A stretch of 64,000 nt of DNA from Brachybacterium faecium DSM 4810 (GCA_000023405.1 CP001643.1:1178001-1242000); one strand, 5' to 3'. Counted from the first letter of the stretch, positions 34,503 to 44,161 are shown. Notes: generated by a model not told the origin, from the letters alone. Program-made: numbers and translations.

Positions 34503-36010
34503 GCACCCCCGAGAGCGCCGTGACGCCCGCGGAGGAGCGGGCCTGGCCCGGCCTCGACGTGAGCGGCCTGCGGATCCTGGTCGCCGGCTTCGGGATCTCC
34601 GGCTACGCCGTCGCGGACCAGACCATGCAGCGCGGCGCCCACGTGCTCGTGGTGGACGGCGCCGACACCCCCGAGCTGCGCGAGCGCGCCCAGATCCTCG
34701 AGGTGCTCGGGGTCGAGGTCCGCCTCGGCGCGGAGCACCTGGACGGCCTCCCGCAGGACCGTCCCCTCGACCTGGTCGTCACCTCGCCGGGCTGGCGGCC
34801 CGAGCAGCCGCTGCTGCGCGCCGCGCAGGAGGCGGGGGTCCCCGTGTGGAGCGAGATCGAGCTGGCCCGCCGCATGCAGGCCGCCGACGGCCCCGCCTGG
34901 CTCGCCGTGACCGGCACGAACGGTAAGACCACCACGGTCACCATGCTCGAGTCGATCCTCCTCCGCGCCGGGCTGCGGGCCGTCGCCTGCGGCAACGTGG
35001 GCCTGCCCGTCATCGAGGCCGCGCTCGATCCCGCGGGCTTCGACGTGCTCGCGCTCGAGCTGTCGAGCTTCCAGCTGCACTGGACCCAGCACCTGGACTG
35101 CGAGGCCGCCGCGGTGCTCAACGTCAGCGACGACCACCTCGACTGGCACGGCGGCGCCGAGGCCTACGCCGCCGCGAAGGGCCGCATCTACGAGGGCGTG
35201 CGCACCGCCTGCATCTACAACGTCGCCGATCCCACCACGCTCCGACTGGTCGAGGAGGCGGACGTCCGCGAGGGTGCACGCGCCATCGGCATCGGCCTGA
35301 GCACCCCGGGGCTCTCCGAGCTCGGCGTGATCGACGGGATCCTGGCCGACCGGGCCTTCCTCGCCGAGCGGCGCACCTCCGCCGCCGAGCTCGCCACCCT
35401 CGAGGACCTCGCGCCCCTGGGACCGCAGGGCGCCGGTCCCCACGTCGTCATCGACGCGCTCGCCGCCGCCGCGCTCGCCCGCGCCCACGGAGTCGAGCCG
35501 TGGGCGGTCCGCGACGGGCTGCGCGCCTACCGCATGGGCAGCCACCGCGCCCAGCACCTGGCCACCATCGACGGCATCGGCTACGTCGACGACACCAAGG
35601 CGACCAACCCCGCCGCCGCGGCCGCCTCCCTGCGCGCCGCCGAGCGCGTGGTGTGGATCGCCGGCGGCGACGCCAAGGGCGCCGACCTCGGACCGCTGAT
35701 CGCCGCCGCGCATGACCGCCTGGTCGGGGTGGTGCTCCTGGGCAGGGACGACGCCCCGTTCACCGCCGCCCTGTCACGACACGCGCCCGAGGTCCCCGTG
35801 CGGCGGATCGATCCGGGTGACACTGACGGCGTCGCCGGGAGGTCCCGGCTGATGGAGGACGCGGTGCAGGCCGCCCGAGCCCTCGCCGAGGCGGGGGACG
35901 TGGTGCTGCTGGCTCCCGCGGCCGCCTCCATCGACCAGTTCCGTGACTACGCGGAACGGGGGGATCTGTTCGCGGCGGCCGTGACCCGACTGCCAGGAGA
36001 ACGTGCATGA
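34499..36010 (+). CDS. murD: UDP-MurNAc-L-alanine:D-glutamate ligase MurD
   Basis: Adds D-glutamate to UDP-MurNAc-L-Ala. The 503-residue protein has an N-terminal Rossmann domain (ILVAGFGISGYAVADQTM), the ATP loop VTGTNGKTTTVTMLESIL and the carbamylated-lysine/His region. The MurD-specific blocks DDTKATNPAAAAASL and GGDAKGADLGPL are present. The ATG overlaps the mraY stop (ATGA), and its own stop overlaps ftsW in the same way. Frames extending upstream into mraY are not real. Confidence 0.96.
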   Translation: MSTPESAVTPAEERAWPGLDVSGLRILVAGFGISGYAVADQTMQRGAHVLVVDGADTPELRERAQILEVLGVEVRLGAEHLDGLPQDRPLDLVVTSPGWRPEQPLLRAAQEAGVPVWSEIELARRMQAADGPAWLAVTGTNGKTTTVTMLESILLRAGLRAVACGNVGLPVIEAALDPAGFDVLALELSSFQLHWTQHLDCEAAAVLNVSDDHLDWHGGAEAYAAAKGRIYEGVRTACIYNVADPTTLRLVEEADVREGARAIGIGLSTPGLSELGVIDGILADRAFLAERRTSAAELATLEDLAPLGPQGAGPHVVIDALAAAALARAHGVEPWAVRDGLRAYRMGSHRAQHLATIDGIGYVDDTKATNPAAAAASLRAAERVVWIAGGDAKGADLGPLIAAAHDRLVGVVLLGRDDAPFTAALSRHAPEVPVRRIDPGDTDGVAGRSRLMEDAVQAARALAEAGDVVLLAPAAASIDQFRDYAERGDLFAAAVTRLPGERA

Positions 36011-37512
36011 CCATGGAGGAGACCCGCCGCGACGCTCGCCGGGGCCCCCGCGGGGACGCGCGACGGGATGCCCGCCGGCAGCCGCGGCAGGATGCCCGCC
36101 GCTCCGCCCAGGTGGTGCGCCCCGACGAGGAGCAGCCGCTGGGCAACATCAGCGGGCGCGTCCGCGCCGGTGTCGCGGACTGGCTGAAGTCGCCGGCGCT
36201 GGACTTCTACGGCCTCATCGTCGTCGGCACCCTGCTGGTCGCGGTGGGTGTCGTGATGGTGCTGTCCTCCAGCTCGGTGACCAACATCTCCCGCGGCGGT
36301 TCGGGCTTCGCCGGGCTCGTGCGCCAGAGCACCTTCGCCGGTGTGGGGCTGGTGCTGCTCGTGGCCGCGGCCGCGCTGCCGCCGAGCTTCTACCGCCGAG
36401 CGGCCTGGCCGCTGCTCGGATTCGGGATCCTGCTGCAGTGCCTCGTCTTCGTACCGGGCCTCGGCGTGGCCGCCGACGGGAACCGGAACTGGATCCGCAT
36501 CGCGGGCCAGACGCTCCAGCCCTCCGAGTTCCTCAAGCTCGCGCTCGCGGTGTGGCTCGGTGCGCTGCTCGCCGTCAAACGCCCGCTGCTGCACCGACCC
36601 GGTCATCTCCTGTTCCCTCTGGTCCCCGGCGTGGTCATCGCCCTCGGCATGGTGATGGCCGGTCACGACCTGGGCACCATGCTGATCATGGCGATGCTCG
36701 TCGCCGGCGCGGTCTGGGTGGCCGGAACCCCTCGACGCTGGTTCCTGATCGCGGGAATCGGGGGCCTGCTCGGCATCGCGGGGCTCACGATCACCAGCGC
36801 CAACCGGATGGCGCGCATCGGGAACTGGTTCCACGGCATCTGCGAGGGCGACTCCTGCTATCAGGCCGATCAGGGCCTGATGGGACTTGCTGAAGGAGGT
36901 TGGTGGGGGGTGGGGCTGGGAGAGTCTCGCCAGAAGTGGGGCCGCCTGCCCGCCGCGGAAGACGACTACATCTTCGCGATCATCGGCGAGGAGCTCGGCC
37001 TGATCGGCACCCTGGGCGTGGTGATGCTGTTCGCCGTGTTCGCGCTGCTGATGCTCCGCATGATCACCCGGCTGGACGACCACTTCATGCAGATCTCGGT
37101 CGCCGGGATCTGCGCCTGGCTGCTCGGCCAGGCCTTCGTGAACATGATGGTCGTCACCGGTCTGCTGCCCGTGATCGGCGTGCCCCTGCCCTTCATCTCC
37201 TCGGGCGGCTCCGCCCTGCTCGCCTCCATGACCGCGCTGGGCGTGCTGCTCTCCTTCGCCCGCCGTGAACCCGGCGCCTCCGAAGCGATCGGAGCCCGGC
37301 TCAGCGCGGTCCGCAGCTCGATCAGCGTGCTGCCCGCCCCGCGCGGCAGCGGCTCCGCGCCCGCCGGCCCCGCGAAGCGCTCACGGCGTGCGAAGCGCTC
37401 GAAGCGCTCTGCGCGTGCCGGCCGCGCGGGCACCGCAGCATCCCCGCGCACCTCGTCCTCCCGCTCGCGGCGCTCGGGCCGCGGCTCCGCCCCCTCGTCC
37501 CGAAGGTCCTGA
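36007..37512 (+). CDS. ftsW: SEDS-family septal glycosyltransferase FtsW
   Basis: Polymerises lipid II at the septum together with FtsI. The 501-residue protein has ten predicted membrane helices. SEDS landmarks are NRNWIRIAGQTLQPSEFLK, AGHDLGTM, the catalytic-region EDDYIFAIIGEELGLIG, and PLPFISSGGSALLA near the end. The N-terminus is unusual, carrying a short repetitive Arg/Asp-rich tract (ARRGPRGDARRDARRQPR, about 9-33). The C-terminus is a long basic Ser/Arg/Lys-rich tail. Both are probably cytoplasmic. The stop overlaps the murG start (TGATG). Confidence 0.95.
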   Translation: MTMEETRRDARRGPRGDARRDARRQPRQDARRSAQVVRPDEEQPLGNISGRVRAGVADWLKSPALDFYGLIVVGTLLVAVGVVMVLSSSSVTNISRGGSGFAGLVRQSTFAGVGLVLLVAAAALPPSFYRRAAWPLLGFGILLQCLVFVPGLGVAADGNRNWIRIAGQTLQPSEFLKLALAVWLGALLAVKRPLLHRPGHLLFPLVPGVVIALGMVMAGHDLGTMLIMAMLVAGAVWVAGTPRRWFLIAGIGGLLGIAGLTITSANRMARIGNWFHGICEGDSCYQADQGLMGLAEGGWWGVGLGESRQKWGRLPAAEDDYIFAIIGEELGLIGTLGVVMLFAVFALLMLRMITRLDDHFMQISVAGICAWLLGQAFVNMMVVTGLLPVIGVPLPFISSGGSALLASMTALGVLLSFARREPGASEAIGARLSAVRSSISVLPAPRGSGSAPAGPAKRSRRAKRSKRSARAGRAGTAASPRTSSSRSRRSGRGSAPSSRRS

Positions 37513-38600
37513 TGTCCACCACCACGCCCCGGATCCTCCTGGCCGGCGGCGGCAGCGCCGGGCACGTCTCCCCGCTGCTGGCCACCGCCGCCCAGATCAC
37601 CCAGCGCTGCCCCGAGGCGGAGGTCATCGTGCTCGGGACCCGCGAGGGCCTCGAAGCGGATCTCGTGCCCGCCGCCGGGTACGAGCTGGTCACCATCGAC
37701 AAGGTCCCCTTCCCGCGCCGGCCCGACGGTGCGGCGCTGCGCTTCCCGGGCCGCTTCCTCGGCACCCTCGGCCAGGTCCGCTCCCTGCTGCGCGACCGGG
37801 AGATCGACGTCGTCGCCGGGTTCGGCGGGTACGTGTGCCCGCCGGCCTATCTCGCCGCGGCATCGCGGCGCCGCCCGCTCGTGGTGCACGAGGCGAACCG
37901 TCGCCCGGGCCTGGCCAACCGGCTCGGCGCCCGCCGCGCCGCCGCCGTGCTCACCGCCTTCGAGGGATCGGCGCTGCCCCGGGCACGGCGGATCGGGATG
38001 CCGATGCGGGAAGAGATCGCCCACCTCGACCGCGCCGCCCGGCGCGATGAGGCGGTCCGCAGCTACGGGCTCGACCCGGCGCGCCCCGTGCTGCTGGCCA
38101 CAGGCGGATCGCTCGGCGCCCAGCGGCTCAACACCGCCGTGGCCGAGGCCGCAGCGGCGTTCACCGCCGCCGGCGCGCAGATCCTCCACATCACCGGCCG
38201 CGGCAAGGGCGCCGACCTCCCGCAGCACGAGGGCTACCGCGCGCTCGAGTACGTCACCGCGATGGAGGACGCCTACGCCGCGGCGGATCTCGCGCTGACC
38301 CGCTCCGGGGCCGGGACCGTCTGCGAGCTCACCGCCGTCGGCCTGCCCGCCGTGCTGGTGCCGCTGCCCATCGGCAACGGCGAACAGGCGCTGAACGGCC
38401 AGCAGGTCGTCGCCGCCGGCGGCGCGCTGATGGTCCCCGACGCCGAGCTCGACGCCGCCCATCTCACCGGGCAGGTGCTGCCGCTGCTGCGGGACCCGGA
38501 GCGGCTGCGCACCATGTCCGCGGCGTCCCGCGGCTTCGGCATCACCGATGCGGCCGAGGTGATGGCCGATGTGGTGACCGGCGTCGCACGCCGAGCCTGA
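37512..38600 (+). CDS. murG: Lipid II synthase MurG
   Basis: Peripheral membrane GT28 glycosyltransferase adding GlcNAc to lipid I. The 362-residue product has the G-loop LLAGGGSAGHVSPLLATA, FGGYVCPPAYLAA, a second loop LATGGSLGAQRLNTAV, and the nucleotide-binding RSGAGTVCELTAVGLPAV. The start codon shares its A with the ftsW stop. murC follows after a 35-base gap that contains its own -10 box, the only sizeable break in the murE-ftsQ run. Confidence 0.96.
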   Translation: MSTTTPRILLAGGGSAGHVSPLLATAAQITQRCPEAEVIVLGTREGLEADLVPAAGYELVTIDKVPFPRRPDGAALRFPGRFLGTLGQVRSLLRDREIDVVAGFGGYVCPPAYLAAASRRRPLVVHEANRRPGLANRLGARRAAAVLTAFEGSALPRARRIGMPMREEIAHLDRAARRDEAVRSYGLDPARPVLLATGGSLGAQRLNTAVAEAAAAFTAAGAQILHITGRGKGADLPQHEGYRALEYVTAMEDAYAAADLALTRSGAGTVCELTAVGLPAVLVPLPIGNGEQALNGQQVVAAGGALMVPDAELDAAHLTGQVLPLLRDPERLRTMSAASRGFGITDAAEVMADVVTGVARRA

Positions 38601-38623
38601 CACGGGCGGGCGCTCGAGCGGAT

Positions 38624-38629
38624 TACCGT
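38624..38629 (+). promoter_or_regulatory. Internal leaderless promoter for murC-ftsQ
   Basis: TACCGT lies 6 nt before the murC ATG at 38636, within the only non-overlapping junction of this part of the dcw cluster. Confidence 0.5.
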
Positions 38630-38635
38630 GACCTC

Positions 38636-40168
38636 ATGACTCCAGGCCTCGAGAACGGACCCCTGCCGCAGGCGGCGCCCCGCACGATCCTGCGCCCCGC
38701 CGAGGTGATCACCCGGGAGGACTGGCCCTCCGAATCGGCCGTCCGCTCGGTGCACGTGGTGCGCATCGGCGGGGCCGGGATGAGCGCCGTCGCCCGCCTC
38801 GCGCTCGAGTCCGGGCTCGCCGTCAGCGGCTCGGATTCCCAGGACGGCCAGTTCATCGCTCCGCTGCGCGCGGCCGGCGCCCGCATCGGCATCGGCTTCG
38901 ACGCCGCCCTGCTCGCCGACGATGTCGACCTCGTCATCGTCTCCACCGCGGTGCGCGCCGACAATCCCGAGGTGCGCGCGGCCCGCGAGCGCGGCCTCCC
39001 CGTCATCCACCGCGCCGCGGCGCTCGCGGGGCTGCTGGCCGACCGCGAGCTGATCGCCGTCGCTGGCACCCACGGCAAGACCACCACCACCGGCATGGCG
39101 GTCGCGGCGCTGCGCGGCGCGCGCCGCGACCCGGCGTGGGCGCTCGGCGCGGCCGTGCCCGACCTGGGCCGCAACGCGGGGCTGTGCGCGGACTCGCCGG
39201 TCCCCGGGGAGACTCCGGGCGGGGGCACCGGTCTCGCGGTCGTCGAGGCCGACGAGTCCGACGGCTCGTTCCTCGCCTTCGCGCCGCACTCTCTCGTGGT
39301 CACCAACCTCGAGCCGGACCACCTCGACTTCCACGGGGATGCTGAGACGCTCACCGCGGCCTTCGATGCGCTCGTCGGCCGGCTCGCGCCCGGAGGCACG
39401 CTCGTGGTGTGCGCCGACGACCCCGGCGCGCGGGCGCTCGGGGAGCGCGCGGCGGACCAGGGCGTGGACGTGGTGCGCTACGGCGCGGTCGAGGACGCCC
39501 AGTGGGCGCTGCGGGAGGAGCGCAGCGGTGCCCGCGGCGCCGAGATCGAGGTGGACACGCCCCACGGCCCGCTCACGGTGCAGCTGGCCGTGACCGGCCA
39601 CCACAACGTGCTCAATGCCCTCGGCGCCCTCGCCGCGACGGCCGCGGTCACCGCTGAGACGGAGGTGGCCGCGCTCGCCGCGGGGGTCGCGAGCTTCACC
39701 GGTGCCTCGCGCCGCTTCGACGTCGCCGGACTCGCCGGCGGGGTGACCGTCGTGGACGACTACGCCCACCATCCGCGGGAGGTGGCGGCGACCGTCGCCG
39801 CGGCCCGGGGCATCGTGGCGGCCCAGCCCGACCCCGGCCGGGTCCTCGTCGGCTTCCAGCCGCACCTGTTCTCGCGCACCCGCGCCTTCGCCGTGGACTT
39901 CGCCGCCGCGGTCTCGGCGGCCGATCTCGCCTGGGTGCTGCCGGTCTACGCCGCCCGCGAGGATCCCGATCCCACGGTCGACGCCTCGACCATCGCCGAT
40001 CTGGCGGCGGAGTCGGTGGTGCCCGTCGGCGGTGCCGAGGAGCTCATCGAGCGGGTGCGCGCCGCCGCGCGCCCCGGGGACCTGCTGCTCATGCTCGGCG
40101 CGGGGGACGTCGTGGAGATCACCCCGGCGCTGATGGCCGCGCTGGACGAGCCCCGAGGGCGCGGCTGA
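38636..40168 (+). CDS. murC: UDP-N-acetylmuramate:L-alanine ligase MurC
   Basis: First amino-acid ligase of peptidoglycan synthesis. The 510-residue protein has an N-terminal Rossmann domain (VHVVRIGGAGMSAVARLAL), ATP loop AVAGTHGKTTTTGMAVAAL, VVEADESDGSFL, EPDHLDFHG and the C-terminal DDYAHHPREVAATVAAAR typical of MurC. The N-terminus is about 30 residues longer than usual. It probably has its own promoter. Its stop overlaps the ftsQ start (TGATG). Confidence 0.96.
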   Translation: MTPGLENGPLPQAAPRTILRPAEVITREDWPSESAVRSVHVVRIGGAGMSAVARLALESGLAVSGSDSQDGQFIAPLRAAGARIGIGFDAALLADDVDLVIVSTAVRADNPEVRAARERGLPVIHRAAALAGLLADRELIAVAGTHGKTTTTGMAVAALRGARRDPAWALGAAVPDLGRNAGLCADSPVPGETPGGGTGLAVVEADESDGSFLAFAPHSLVVTNLEPDHLDFHGDAETLTAAFDALVGRLAPGGTLVVCADDPGARALGERAADQGVDVVRYGAVEDAQWALREERSGARGAEIEVDTPHGPLTVQLAVTGHHNVLNALGALAATAAVTAETEVAALAAGVASFTGASRRFDVAGLAGGVTVVDDYAHHPREVAATVAAARGIVAAQPDPGRVLVGFQPHLFSRTRAFAVDFAAAVSAADLAWVLPVYAAREDPDPTVDASTIADLAAESVVPVGGAEELIERVRAAARPGDLLLMLGAGDVVEITPALMAALDEPRGRG

Positions 40169-41226
40169 TGGCACGTCGTCCCCGCGTGCCCCGCCCTCGG
40201 CCGGGTTCGGTGGCGCCGTCGCACGGCGCGCCCTCGGCCGCCTCGCCCCGCTCTGCTCCCTCGGCCCCGTCCGCGCCCTCAGCCCGGTCCGCTCGGTCCG
40301 CGCCGTCCGCACGCAGCGCTCCGTCCGCCCCGTCGGCCCGCACCGCGCCCTCCGCCCCGTCGGCCCGTTCCGCGGCCTCCCCGTCGCCGCCCCCGCGCCC
40401 GCGCTCCCGCGCCGTCGGCCGGCCGCAGCCGGGCGCCGCCCCCGCCGCGCCCCCCTCCCGCCCCGAGGAGAGGGCCGAGGGCGGCCGCGTCGTGCAGGCC
40501 GCCGGCCGGTTCCGCGAGCTGGTCGCGGGCCGGCCCTGGCGGCGCCGCCGCCGCGCGATCATCGCCGGCGGCGTGATCACCGTCTTCGTGCTCGTCGCCG
40601 CTTTCGTCACGGCGATCTTCCTGCCCGCCCTCCAGGTGCGCGACGTGACCGTCGCCGGCACCGAGTACGTTCCGGAGGAGTCCGTGCTCACCGCCGCCGC
40701 CCCGCACGCCCACGGCAGCATCCTGCTGCTGCGCACCGGCGCGATCTCCCAGGAGGTCGCAGAGGTGCCCGGCGTCGACGCGGTCGAGGTCGAGCGGGAC
40801 TGGCCCCACGGCGCCCGGATCACGATCACCGAGACGGAGCCGATCGCCGTGCTCGCCCGGACCGACGGCAGCACGGCCGTGGTCGATGCGCACGGCGAGG
40901 AGCTGCCCGCCGCCGCGGGGGAGGGGCGCAGCCTGGTCCCGCTCGCCGTCGAGAGCGGCGCGGCGGACCCGGAGGGCGCCGCCCGGGCGATGAGCGAGGT
41001 GCTCGCCGAGATGCCCGGCGAGATGCGCGGCGCCGTCCAGGAGGTCACCGCGTCGAGCACGAGCGACGTGACCCTCGAGATCGCCCTCGAGGACGGCGGC
41101 GCCAAGACGGTCGTCTGGGGCGACGCCCAGGATGCGCAGCTCAAGGCCGAGGTGGTGCAGGCGCTGCTGGGCCGGCCCGGCGGCGTCATCGACGTCTCCT
41201 CGCCGGTCGCCCCCGTCACCCGCTGA
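40168..41226 (+). CDS. ftsQ: Division protein FtsQ
   Basis: Bitopic scaffold of the divisome. The 352 residues have a long cytoplasmic N-terminus dominated by repeated Ala-Pro-Ser-Ala-Arg units (about 18-75), a basic stretch, and one membrane helix (IIAGGVITVFVLVAAFVTAIFL, about 131-152). A POTRA domain follows, beginning LQVRDVTVAGTEYVPEESVL, then the FtsQ beta domain. The repeat tract is far longer than in most FtsQ proteins and may expand or contract by replication slippage. The start is coupled to murC. Confidence 0.92.
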   Translation: MARRPRVPRPRPGSVAPSHGAPSAASPRSAPSAPSAPSARSARSAPSARSAPSAPSARTAPSAPSARSAASPSPPPRPRSRAVGRPQPGAAPAAPPSRPEERAEGGRVVQAAGRFRELVAGRPWRRRRRAIIAGGVITVFVLVAAFVTAIFLPALQVRDVTVAGTEYVPEESVLTAAAPHAHGSILLLRTGAISQEVAEVPGVDAVEVERDWPHGARITITETEPIAVLARTDGSTAVVDAHGEELPAAAGEGRSLVPLAVESGAADPEGAARAMSEVLAEMPGEMRGAVQEVTASSTSDVTLEIALEDGGAKTVVWGDAQDAQLKAEVVQALLGRPGGVIDVSSPVAPVTR

Positions 41227-41300
41227 GCGCCGCGAGCCCGCCGGAGGGCTCCCCACGGTGATCTGGCCCGCGGTCGCACGCCGACACGCGCACTCGGTGT

Positions 41301-41329
41301 TTGCGTGCAGGTGCAGTCCTCCTTAGCGT
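41301..41329 (+). promoter_or_regulatory. ftsZ promoter
   Basis: TTGCGT (41301-41306), exactly 17 nt, TAGCGT (41324-41329), a good vegetative promoter. A GACAC pentamer at 41283-41287 lies just upstream. The leader is about 118 nt. Confidence 0.65.
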
Positions 41330-41453
41330 CGAGGGAAAGGAGAGGCGCCCCGAAGTCCGAACCTCAAGTCGAGGTCGAGGGTTTCGGAAGTCCACGACCA
41401 GGTGCGACGCAGGCCCCTCTCCCCGGAGGAACGACAAGAGCAAGGACCCAAAC

Positions 41454-42773
41454 GTGGCCGGAACCCAGATCTCACTCGCAGTCATCAAGGTCGTCGGCGT
41501 CGGCGGCGGAGGTGTCAACGCTGTCAACCGCATGATCGAGTCCGGTCTCAAGGGCGTCGAGTTCATCGCGATCAACACCGACGCCCAGGCGCTGCTGATG
41601 TCCGACGCGGACGTCAAGCTCGACGTCGGCAAGGAGATCACCCGTGGTCTCGGCGCCGGCGCGGATCCGGAGGTCGGCAAGCGGGCCGCCGAGGATCACG
41701 CCGAGGAGATCGAGGAGGTCCTGCGCGGGGCCGACATGGTCTTCGTGACCGCCGGCGAGGGCGGCGGCACCGGCACCGGCGGCGCGCCCGTCGTGGCCAA
41801 GATCGCCCGCAGCCTCGGCGCCCTGACCATCGGCGTGGTCACCCGCCCCTTCACCTTCGAGGGCCGCCGCCGCTCCACCCAGGCCGAGTCCGGCATCGCC
41901 TCCCTGCAGGCCGAGGTCGACACCCTCATCGTCATCCCCAACGACCGCCTGCTCTCCATCGCGGACAAGCAGGTCTCGATGCTCGACGCCTTCAAGAGCG
42001 CGGACCAGGTCCTCCTCTCCGGCGTCCAGGGCATCACCGACCTCATCACCACACCGGGGCTGATCAACCTCGACTTCGCGGACGTCAAATCCGTCATGCA
42101 GGGCGCGGGCAGCGCCCTCATGGGCATCGGCTCCGCCCGCGGGGACGATCGTGCGCTGCAGGCCGCCGAGCTCGCGGTCTCCAGCCCGCTGCTCGAGGCC
42201 TCGATCGACGGCGCCTACGGCGTGCTGCTGTCCATCCAGGGCGGCAGCGACCTGGGCCTGTACGAGGTCTCCGAGGCCGCGCGCCTGGTCCAGGAGGCGG
42301 CGCACCCGGATGCGAACATCATCTTCGGCTCCGTCATCGACGATGCCCTGGGCGACGAGGTGCGCGTGACGGTCATCGCCGCCGGCTTCGAGGGCGGCGG
42401 TCCCACCCCGCACCAGGACGTCACCCCGCAGCAGCGCCCCGCCCCGCGCGTCGAGCAGGCTCCCGCGCCGCGCGCCGCGCAGCCCCGCCCGGCCGTGCAG
42501 GAGCAGCGCCCCGCGCAGAGCGGTGCCGCTGCCGCGCCGGGGGCGTGGGGGCTGCCGCAGCAGTCCTTCTCCCCCTCGCGCCCGAGCTCGACCGAGCCGG
42601 AGACCGAGACGCTGGACGCGGCGGATTCCGAGGGCGGCCAGGGTGAGCAGCAGGCGCCGGTCGCCCCGCAGCCCGCACCCCGCGCTCCCGAGCGCGAGCC
42701 CGCCCGCCCGCCGCACATCGAGGAGCCCCCGGCGGACGACGACGACCTCGATCTGCCCTCCTTCCTCAAGTGA
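41454..42773 (+). CDS. ftsZ: Cell division GTPase FtsZ
   Basis: Tubulin-like GTPase forming the Z ring. The 439-residue protein has [17 protein letters not shown], the GTP signature [17 protein letters not shown]7 loop region [14 protein letters not shown], and a C-terminal Pro/Gln/Ala-rich linker. The conserved tail peptide [10 protein letters not shown] (for SepF/FtsW binding) ends it. The GTG at 41454 has AAGGA at 41442-41446; the open frame back to 41301 covers the promoter leader and is not used. pgeF starts within its stop codon. Confidence 0.97.
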   Translation: MAGTQISLAVIKVVGVGGGGVNAVNRMIESGLKGVEFIAINTDAQALLMSDADVKLDVGKEITRGLGAGADPEVGKRAAEDHAEEIEEVLRGADMVFVTAGEGGGTGTGGAPVVAKIARSLGALTIGVVTRPFTFEGRRRSTQAESGIASLQAEVDTLIVIPNDRLLSIADKQVSMLDAFKSADQVLLSGVQGITDLITTPGLINLDFADVKSVMQGAGSALMGIGSARGDDRALQAAELAVSSPLLEASIDGAYGVLLSIQGGSDLGLYEVSEAARLVQEAAHPDANIIFGSVIDDALGDEVRVTVIAAGFEGGGPTPHQDVTPQQRPAPRVEQAPAPRAAQPRPAVQEQRPAQSGAAAAPGAWGLPQQSFSPSRPSSTEPETETLDAADSEGGQGEQQAPVAPQPAPRAPEREPARPPHIEEPPADDDDLDLPSFLK

Positions 42774-43504
42774 GCTCCTCCCTCGCTGCACGGGCCCCGC
42801 GGCTGCGCGGGGCCCGTGCCCTGTTCACGGGGCGCAGCGGGGGAGTGAGCATCGCCGAGCACGCCGGGCTGAACCTCGCCCGGCACGTCGGCGACGACGA
42901 GCACGCCGTCGAGCGCAACCGCGACCTCCTGGCCGCCGCGCTCGGCACCCCGGTGGTCTTCGTCGACCAGGTCCACTCCACCGACGTGCACGTGCTGCCG
43001 CGGAGGGGCGAGGTGCCGGTGGTCAGCGCCGACGCGATGGTCACCGACCGGGACGATGTGGCGCTCGCGATCATGGTCGCCGACTGTCTGCCCGTGCTGC
43101 TCTCGGACCCGCGCCGCGGCGTGATCGCGGCGGCGCACGCCGGGCGGCAGGGCCTGCTGGGCGGTGTGCTGCAGCGCACCGTGGAGGAGATGGCGGCCCT
43201 CGGCGCCCGGGCGGAGGATCTCGAGGCGAGCATCGGCCCCGCGATCTGCGGCGCCTGCTACGAGGTGCCCGCCGCGATGCGGGAGGAGGCCGCGGCGGTG
43301 CTGCCCGAGACCTGGGCGCGAACCTCTCGGGGCACGCCGTCCCTCGACCTGCGGGCGGGCGCCGTCGCCGTGCTCGAGGCGGCCGGGGTGCCGCGCACCG
43401 CGATCGATGCGGAGCACCCCTGCACCCTCGAGGACGAGCGCTTCTACTCCTACCGCCGCCACCCCCGCACCGGCCGCTTCGCCGGCGTGCTGCGCCGAGC
43501 CTGA
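42770..43504 (+). CDS. pgeF: Peptidoglycan editing factor PgeF (DUF152/laccase-domain)
   Basis: Purine-nucleoside phosphorylase-fold protein that prevents misincorporation of L-Ser in place of L-Ala in peptidoglycan precursors. The 244-residue product has [11 protein letters not shown], the metal-site blocks [11 protein letters not shown] and [24 protein letters not shown] and ERFYSYRR, all typical. The GTG start overlaps the ftsZ TGA (GTGA). A short GGGGCC/GGCCCC hairpin follows at 43514-43528, and then sepF rather than the expected yggS. Confidence 0.92.
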   Translation: MSSSLAARAPRLRGARALFTGRSGGVSIAEHAGLNLARHVGDDEHAVERNRDLLAAALGTPVVFVDQVHSTDVHVLPRRGEVPVVSADAMVTDRDDVALAIMVADCLPVLLSDPRRGVIAAAHAGRQGLLGGVLQRTVEEMAALGARAEDLEASIGPAICGACYEVPAAMREEAAAVLPETWARTSRGTPSLDLRAGAVAVLEAAGVPRTAIDAEHPCTLEDERFYSYRRHPRTGRFAGVLRRA

Positions 43505-43561
43505 GGCGTCTGCGGGGCCGGCGGCCCCCGGGCGGACACGCCCACGACACGCCGTGCACCT

Positions 43562-43592
43562 CCGCAGGTCGAGGAAACCCCTGCGGTACTTT
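43562..43592 (+). promoter_or_regulatory. sepF upstream region: inverted repeat and -10 box
   Basis: CCGCAGG/CCTGCGG (43562-43568 and 43580-43586) forms an 11-nt-spaced inverted repeat ending next to TACTTT (43587-43592). It may be an operator overlapping the promoter, or a hairpin. Two GACAC pentamers lie just upstream at 43535 and 43546. Confidence 0.4.
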
Positions 43593-43672
43593 CGGTGGGC
43601 AAGGGCTCCCGCGCACTCCCCGTGCTTCCCCGGAGCCCAGGTCAGCGTGAACAACAGACTGGGAGATCTGCG

Positions 43673-44161
43673 ATGGGAACCTGGCGCAACGCCATGGTCG
43701 CACTCGGCCTCGCCAACGAGGTCGACGACGAGTACTACGAGGACGAGCGCATGCGGCACGACGAGGTCGCCGCGCCGTCCCGCCGCACCGAGCGGGGACC
43801 CGAGCCCGCACCCGAACGGGAGGCCCAGGTGACCCCGATCCGTCAGCATTCGAACGTGGTCGCCATGGCCCCGGCAGTGGAGGAGTCGATGCACCGCATC
43901 ACCACGATCCATCCGCGGTCCTACAACGACGCCAAGGCGATCGGTGAGTCGTTCCGCGACGGCGTGCCCGTCATCATGAACCTCTCCGACATGCAGGACG
44001 GCGACGCCAAGCGCATGGTCGACTTCTCCGCCGGGCTGGTCTTCGGCCTGCGTGGCACCATCGAGCGCGTCACCTCCAAGGTGTTCCTGCTCTCACCGGA
44101 GTTCGTCCAGGTCGACGGGGACACCTCGGCCGACGAGGGCAGCTTCTACAACCAGAGCTGA
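43673..44161 (+). CDS. sepF: Cell division protein SepF
   Basis: FtsZ membrane anchor and bundling protein used by actinobacteria in place of FtsA. The 162-residue protein starts with an amphipathic MGTWRNAMVALGLAN membrane-binding segment and has an acidic/Pro linker. The SepF core follows, IHPRSYNDAKAIGESFRDGVPV with MNLSDMQDGDAKRMVDFSAG, GLRGTIERVTSKVFLLSP. GGGAG upstream supports the ATG at 43673; the extended frame to 43595 would cover the promoter. Confidence 0.96.
   Translation: MGTWRNAMVALGLANEVDDEYYEDERMRHDEVAAPSRRTERGPEPAPEREAQVTPIRQHSNVVAMAPAVEESMHRITTIHPRSYNDAKAIGESFRDGVPVIMNLSDMQDGDAKRMVDFSAGLVFGLRGTIERVTSKVFLLSPEFVQVDGDTSADEGSFYNQS

Noticed and set aside
40219..40395. Repeat tract considered as CRISPR or a mobile repeat
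   Set aside because: It is in-frame coding low complexity of ftsQ, with no spacers or palindromes.
43595..43672. Longer N-terminus of SepF
   Set aside because: The extension lies over the promoter region and lacks the amphipathic start found at 43673.
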